From Paracoccaceae bacterium (lineage in GTDB: Bacteria > Pseudomonadota > Alphaproteobacteria > Rhodobacterales > Rhodobacteraceae), in the NCBI GenBank assembly GCA_015487335.1, contig WFPZ01000198.1:1-9719 (forward strand): 9,719 nucleotides of DNA, in the 5' to 3' direction. The notes under the pieces were generated by a model. It made no database searches. It worked only from the letters and a program-made list of their open reading frames with translations, and had not been told where the DNA came from. This document shows, in pieces, positions 6,381 through 9,719 of this stretch. The position numbers and the translations under genes are program-made. The stretch's first letter is position 1, and each line of letters opens with the position of its first letter.

Positions 6381-8990
6381 ATGGCCAGCAGTGAGAACCG
6401 TCCGCTGAGCGAGGAAGAACTTCAGGAACTGGTGGCCTCCACCGATGCCGGGGCCCGAAACCCGGCCGGCCCGGTGGGCACGCTGCTGGCGGTGGTGGCT
6501 CTGGCGTGGTCGGTGTTTCAGGTGCTGCTCGCCTCGCCGCTTTCCAACGTCCTGCTGCCGCCCGACCTGATAAACAATTCACGCCAGATCCATCTGGCCT
6601 TTGCCATTTTCCTGGCCTTCATGGCCTATCCGGCCCTGCGCTCCAGCCCGCGCGACTACATCCCGATACAGGACTGGGTGCTGGGGCTTGCCGGGGCGTT
6701 CCTGGCGCTTTACGGCTACATTTTCTATCAGAAGATCGTCAACGCCGGCGGCCTGGCCGACGACACGGACAAGTGGTTCGCCCTGATCGGCCTGCTGATC
6801 CTGTTCGAAGGCGCCCGGCGCGCCCTCGGCCCGGCCCTGGCCGTCATCGCCATCGTCTTCCTGGCCTATGTTTTCTTCGGCTCGTCCGAATGGGTGCCCG
6901 AGGTGATCCGCTGGAAGGGGGCCTCGCTGAAGAAGGCCATGAGCCACATGTGGCTGACCTCCGAGGGCGTGTTCGGCATCGCGCTGGGGGTGTCGACGAA
7001 ATTCGTCTTCCTCTTCGTGCTCTTCGGCGCCCTGCTCGACAAGGCCGGGGCCGGCAACTACTTCATCAAGATGGCCTTCGGGGCGCTCGGCCACCTGCGC
7101 GGCGGCCCGGCCAAGGCGGCGGTGGTGGGCTCGGCGGCCACGGGGCTGATCTCGGGCTCGTCGATCGCCAACGTGGTCACCACCGGCACCTTCACCATCC
7201 CGCTGATGAAGCGGGTGGGCTTCACCTCCGAACAGGCCGGCTCTGTCGAGGTGGCCAGTTCCGTCAACGGCCAGATCATGCCCCCGGTGATGGGCGCGGC
7301 CGCCTTCCTGATGGTGGAATACGTCGGCATCTCCTATGTCGAGGTGATCACCCGCGCCTTCCTGCCGGCGGCGATCTCCTACATCGCGCTGGTCTACATC
7401 GTCCACCTCGAGGCGGTGAAGCGCAACATGCCCACCCTGGGCAACCGGGTGGTCTCGCTGGGGCGCACCATCGGCGGGATGTTCCTCTTCTTCGCCGCCT
7501 TCGCGGCCTTCAGCTACCTGGTGCAATACCCGGTGGGCTGGGTGGTGGCGCTGGTGCCCGAGGGCGCGGGCTGGATCCTCTCGGTGCTGGTCTTCCTGGC
7601 CTATCTGTGGCTTTTGTGGATTGCCGCCCAGGTCGAGGATCTGGTGCCCGACGACCCCAACGCGCCGCAGGTGGAGCTGCCCGACGTGGGCAAGATCTAC
7701 AAGGCGGGGCTCTACTATCTGCTGCCGATCATCGTGCTGGTCTACTTCCTGATGATCGAGCAGAAATCCCCCGGCCTTTCGGCTTTCTGGGCCACCATGC
7801 TGCTGTTCGTGATCCTGCTCACCCAGCGCCCGCTGAAGGCGATCTTCCGCGGCGAGAACCGCACCGCCAACGCCTTCCGCGAGGGCGTGGGCGACCTGGT
7901 CGAGGGGCTGATTGCCGGGGCGCGCAACATGATCGGCATCGGCCTGGCCACCGCCACCGCCGGGGTGATCGTGGGCACGGTGACGCTCACCGGCGTGGGC
8001 CAGGTGATGGCCGATCTGGTGGAGTTCCTCTCGGGCGGCAATCTGGTTGCCATGCTGATGATGGTCGGCGTCCTCAGCCTGATCCTCGGGATGGGCCTGC
8101 CGACCACCGCCAACTATATCGTGGTCAGCTCGCTGATGGCGGGCGTGGTGGTGGAGCTGGGGGCGCAGAACGGGCTGATCGTGCCGCTGATCGCGGTGCA
8201 CCTGTTCGTCTTCTACTTCGGGATCATGGCCGATGTGACGCCCCCGGTGGGGCTGGCCTCGTTCGCCGCGGCGGCCGTCTCCGGGGGCGATGCGATCCGC
8301 ACCGGCTTCATCGCCTTCTTCTACAGCCTGCGCACCGTGGCGCTGCCCTTCGTGTTCATCTTCAACACCGATCTTCTGCTGATCGACGTGACGTGGTGGC
8401 AGGGCATCCTGGTGGCGATCATGGCCGGCATCGCGATCCTGTCGTTTACCGCCGGCACCATGGGCTGGTTCCTGACCAGGAACCGCATCTACGAATCCAT
8501 CGCCCTGATCCTGGTGGCCTTCATCCTGTTCAGGCCCGATTTCTTCATGGACAGGTGGCAGCCGCCCTTCCAGGCGGTCGAGCCGGCCCGGCTGGAGCAG
8601 GCGCTTGACGAGGCCTTCGTGGGTGACGAGCTGCGCATCGTCATCACCGGCCCCGATTTCGACACCGGCAAGATCAAGAGCACCACCCTGCTGCTCGAGA
8701 TCACCGGCGAAGGCACGGGCGCCCAGCGGCTCGACGAGTTCGGCCTGCTGCTGATGCCCGAGGACGGGGTGGTGAAGCTCGACGAGCCGCTTTTCGGCAC
8801 GCCCTTTGCCGAAAAGCTCGGCACCTTCGATTTCTACGCCGACGATCCGGTGGTGATCAGTTCGGTGCAGGCGCCGACCCACCAGCCCCCGAAAGAGCTG
8901 TTCTACATCCCCGGCCTGCTGCTTCTGGGGCTGGTCGCCCTGTTGCAGAAGGCCCGGACCCGCCGCCAGGAAGAGGAGGCCCTCGCATGA
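6381..8990 (+). CDS. fused TRAP transporter permease (DctQM type) with C-terminal DUF3394-like domain
   Basis: Inner-membrane permease that accepts solute from the TAXI receptor and moves it inward with an ion gradient, probably Na+. From ATG 6381 it has 869 residues. The first ~165 residues carry about five helices corresponding to the small DctQ-like part. The large DctM-like part follows, with the two hairpin regions typical of the family: GLISGSSIANVVTTGTF with SSVNGQIMPPVMGAAAF, and LILGMGLPTTANYIVVSSL with DVTPPVGLASFAAAA. After the last core helices there is a soluble stretch (about 720-838, from PDFFMDRWQPPF to VQAPTHQPP) and one more helix ending in basic KARTRRQ. Such a tail corresponds to the DUF3394 domain seen on a subset of TAXI permeases; its role is not known to me. 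The stop overlaps the next gene as ATGA. GTG 6375 is a possible earlier start (871 residues). Confidence 0.94.
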   Translation: MASSENRPLSEEELQELVASTDAGARNPAGPVGTLLAVVALAWSVFQVLLASPLSNVLLPPDLINNSRQIHLAFAIFLAFMAYPALRSSPRDYIPIQDWVLGLAGAFLALYGYIFYQKIVNAGGLADDTDKWFALIGLLILFEGARRALGPALAVIAIVFLAYVFFGSSEWVPEVIRWKGASLKKAMSHMWLTSEGVFGIALGVSTKFVFLFVLFGALLDKAGAGNYFIKMAFGALGHLRGGPAKAAVVGSAATGLISGSSIANVVTTGTFTIPLMKRVGFTSEQAGSVEVASSVNGQIMPPVMGAAAFLMVEYVGISYVEVITRAFLPAAISYIALVYIVHLEAVKRNMPTLGNRVVSLGRTIGGMFLFFAAFAAFSYLVQYPVGWVVALVPEGAGWILSVLVFLAYLWLLWIAAQVEDLVPDDPNAPQVELPDVGKIYKAGLYYLLPIIVLVYFLMIEQKSPGLSAFWATMLLFVILLTQRPLKAIFRGENRTANAFREGVGDLVEGLIAGARNMIGIGLATATAGVIVGTVTLTGVGQVMADLVEFLSGGNLVAMLMMVGVLSLILGMGLPTTANYIVVSSLMAGVVVELGAQNGLIVPLIAVHLFVFYFGIMADVTPPVGLASFAAAAVSGGDAIRTGFIAFFYSLRTVALPFVFIFNTDLLLIDVTWWQGILVAIMAGIAILSFTAGTMGWFLTRNRIYESIALILVAFILFRPDFFMDRWQPPFQAVEPARLEQALDEAFVGDELRIVITGPDFDTGKIKSTTLLLEITGEGTGAQRLDEFGLLLMPEDGVVKLDEPLFGTPFAEKLGTFDFYADDPVVISSVQAPTHQPPKELFYIPGLLLLGLVALLQKARTRRQEEEALA

Positions 8991-9418
8991 GACAGGCTGT
9001 TCTGTGCGCCGTGGACATCAGCAACGAAGACCGTGACGTGAAGGTCCTGAAAGAGGCCGCGCGCCTGGCCGGGATGGATGGCCGCCAGCTCGATGTCATC
9101 ACCGTCGTTCCCGATTACGGCATGAGCTGGGTCGGCAGCTTCTTCGACAAGGACCACCATGACAAGGTGGTGGCCGAGGCCCGCCGCCACCTCGGCGAGC
9201 TGTGCGAAAGCGTGCTCGGCGCGGAGGCCAACCGGAAGGTGCGCCACATCGTGGCCACCGGCACGGCCTACGAGGAAATTCTCAAGGTGGCGAAGGTGGA
9301 CCAGGCGGCGCTGATCGTGATCGGCGCCCACCGCCCGGACCTGAAGGATTACCTGCTCGGCCCGGTTGCCGCCCGTGTGGTGCGCCACGCCGAGTGCTCG
9401 GTCTACGTGGTCCGCTGA
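8987..9418 (+). CDS. TRAP-associated universal stress protein (UspA family, TeaD-like)
   Basis: Small cytoplasmic Usp-fold protein of 143 residues. It starts with the usual hydrophobic strand and aspartate (AVLCAVDIS, D10) and ends with the family strand SVYVVR. TRAP operons often carry such a protein: TeaD of the Halomonas TeaABC ectoine transporter binds ATP and modulates uptake. The ATG overlaps the permease stop as ATGA (8987-8990), so both proteins should be made together, which supports a role in controlling this transporter. The nucleotide-binding region (112-128, IGAHRPDLKDYLLGPVA) departs from the classic G-2x-G-9x-G(S/T): R116 replaces the second glycine, the spacing is one residue shorter, and P126 replaces the S/T. 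ATP binding may therefore be weakened or of a TRAP-specific kind. It is the last gene of the transporter operon. Confidence 0.9.
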   Translation: MRQAVLCAVDISNEDRDVKVLKEAARLAGMDGRQLDVITVVPDYGMSWVGSFFDKDHHDKVVAEARRHLGELCESVLGAEANRKVRHIVATGTAYEEILKVAKVDQAALIVIGAHRPDLKDYLLGPVAARVVRHAECSVYVVR

Positions 9419-9456
9419 CGCTCCGCCAACGGCCCCGCCCATCCGCCCGCGCATCA

Positions 9457-9471
9457 AAAGCGCCCCGGCGC
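9457..9471 (-). terminator. possible short terminator hairpin for the minus-strand aminotransferase
   Basis: On the minus strand GCGC-CGGG-GCGC is followed directly by TTTT (bases 9471 down to 9456). The stem is short and the U-run brief, so this is a weak candidate for ending transcription of the class I aminotransferase about 93 bases past its stop. Confidence 0.3.
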
Positions 9472-9478
9472 CCCGCTC

Positions 9479-9526
9479 CTTCATCTTGCCGAAATACTCC
9501 GGGGGCGCGGGGGCAGAGCCCCCGCC
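9479..9526. repeat. intergenic hairpin with conserved-looking flank (probable Rhodobacterales repeat element)
   Basis: In the gap between the convergent Usp and aminotransferase genes, CTTCATCTTGCCGAAATACT (9479-9498) is followed by a G-rich run and a hairpin: GCGGGGGC (9507-9514), loop AGA, GCCCCCGC (9518-9525). This arrangement, an ATCTTGCC-AAATACTCC-like segment beside a G/C hairpin after genes, is one I associate with Rhodobacterales intergenic regions. It probably acts as a 3'-end or bidirectional terminator-like element. The recurrence is from memory and cannot be shown from this window. Confidence 0.5.
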
Positions 9527-9563
9527 AGCATGCTCGACACCCCTCGTCCGATTGCCGGCCGGG

Positions 9564-9719
9564 TCAGAGGCAGGCGCGAATGCGGGCGATCGCCTCGCGG
9601 ATGCTTTCCTCGCTGCTGGCGTAGGAAAAGCGCAGGTAGCCCTCGCCCCAGGCGCCGAAGCTGGTGCCGGCGATGGTGGCCACGCCGGCCTCTTCCAGGA
9701 AACGGTCCTGCGCCTGGCG
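9564..9719 (-). CDS. class I/II pyridoxal-phosphate aminotransferase, 3' end only
   Basis: The window holds the last 51 codons and stop of a minus-strand gene that continues past the right edge. The peptide includes FLEEAGVATIAGTSFGAWGEGYLRFSYA followed by SSEESIREAIARIRACL. A small glycine-rich stretch, then GEGYLR(F/I)SYA and an amphipathic C-terminal helix, is the signature of the C-terminal small domain of class I/II aminotransferases (aspartate/aromatic type); the arginine in YLRFSYA is expected to bind the substrate carboxylate. The domain class is clear; the substrate is not. It is convergent with the Usp gene and separated from it by 145 bases, so it is probably not part of the TRAP operon. 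Confidence 0.85.
   Translation of the reverse strand, partial: RQAQDRFLEEAGVATIAGTSFGAWGEGYLRFSYASSEESIREAIARIRACL

Noticed and set aside
5344..6582. A 412-residue minus-strand reading frame opposite the TAXI gene
   Set aside because: It has no family features, crosses the receptor gene, the hairpin and the permease start, and is an open shadow frame.
6506..8608. A 700-residue plus-strand reading frame in another frame of the permease
   Set aside because: Low-complexity Arg/Gly/Pro/Ala composition caused by GC bias; it overlaps a clear TRAP permease.
6579..8882. A 767-residue minus-strand reading frame opposite the TRAP permease
   Set aside because: It is very rich in His, Gln, Asp and Gly, with no recognisable domain, as expected for the antisense of a hydrophobic GC-rich gene. 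The plus-strand permease explains the region.
1..9719. CRISPR array, tRNA or rRNA genes, insertion sequence, prophage or toxin-antitoxin genes
   Set aside because: I saw no regularly spaced repeats, no transposase or integrase, no terminal inverted repeats and no tRNA-like cloverleaf; gaps between genes are short and explained above.

Overview
The window comes from a GC-rich alphaproteobacterium, most likely of the Rhodobacterales. The evidence is strong G/C bias at third codon positions, tightly coupled genes with 4-bp ATGA overlaps, a TAXI-type TRAP transporter with its own universal stress protein, and a 3' intergenic element of a kind I associate with that order. The lineage call is inference from style and gene content, not from a marker gene.

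Layout. (1) 1-2169, plus strand: the distal part of a branched-chain amino acid-type ABC importer operon: the 3' end of a LivH-like permease, a LivM-like permease, and the ATPases LivG and LivF, all with overlapping reading frames. The LivM protein is only 230 residues and lacks the conserved N-terminal membrane block of the family, which suggests an internal in-frame deletion. (2) 2201-4305, minus strand, convergent with livF: a two-gene operon of a class III PLP aminotransferase followed (ATGA overlap) by a DUF849/BKACE-type beta-keto acid cleavage enzyme. (3) 4306-4416: a compact divergent promoter region with direct repeats of TGAAACAAAT and a TTGACAA core that can serve as a -35 element on both strands. 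(4) 4417-9418, plus strand: an RpiR-family HTH-SIS regulator, a TAXI periplasmic solute-binding protein, a fused TRAP permease with a C-terminal extra-membrane domain (DUF3394-like), and a TeaD-like universal stress protein. (5) 9419-9563: intergenic, with a strong hairpin and a likely lineage-specific repeat. (6) 9564-9719, minus strand: the 3' end of a class I/II aminotransferase.

How it may work together. The central block (2201-9418) looks like one catabolic locus with its own regulator. The TRAP system would import a small acid or amino acid. The class III aminotransferase would convert an amine or beta-amino acid to a keto acid, and the BKACE enzyme would cleave a beta-keto acid with acetyl-CoA into acetoacetate (or an analogue) and a new acyl-CoA. 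The RpiR protein would sense a metabolite through its SIS domain and act on the repeats between the divergent promoters; a related motif also lies before the transporter genes. The chemistry of the two enzymes fits beta-amino acid breakdown, but the actual substrate cannot be read from the sequence. This is the best candidate for an undescribed system in the window.
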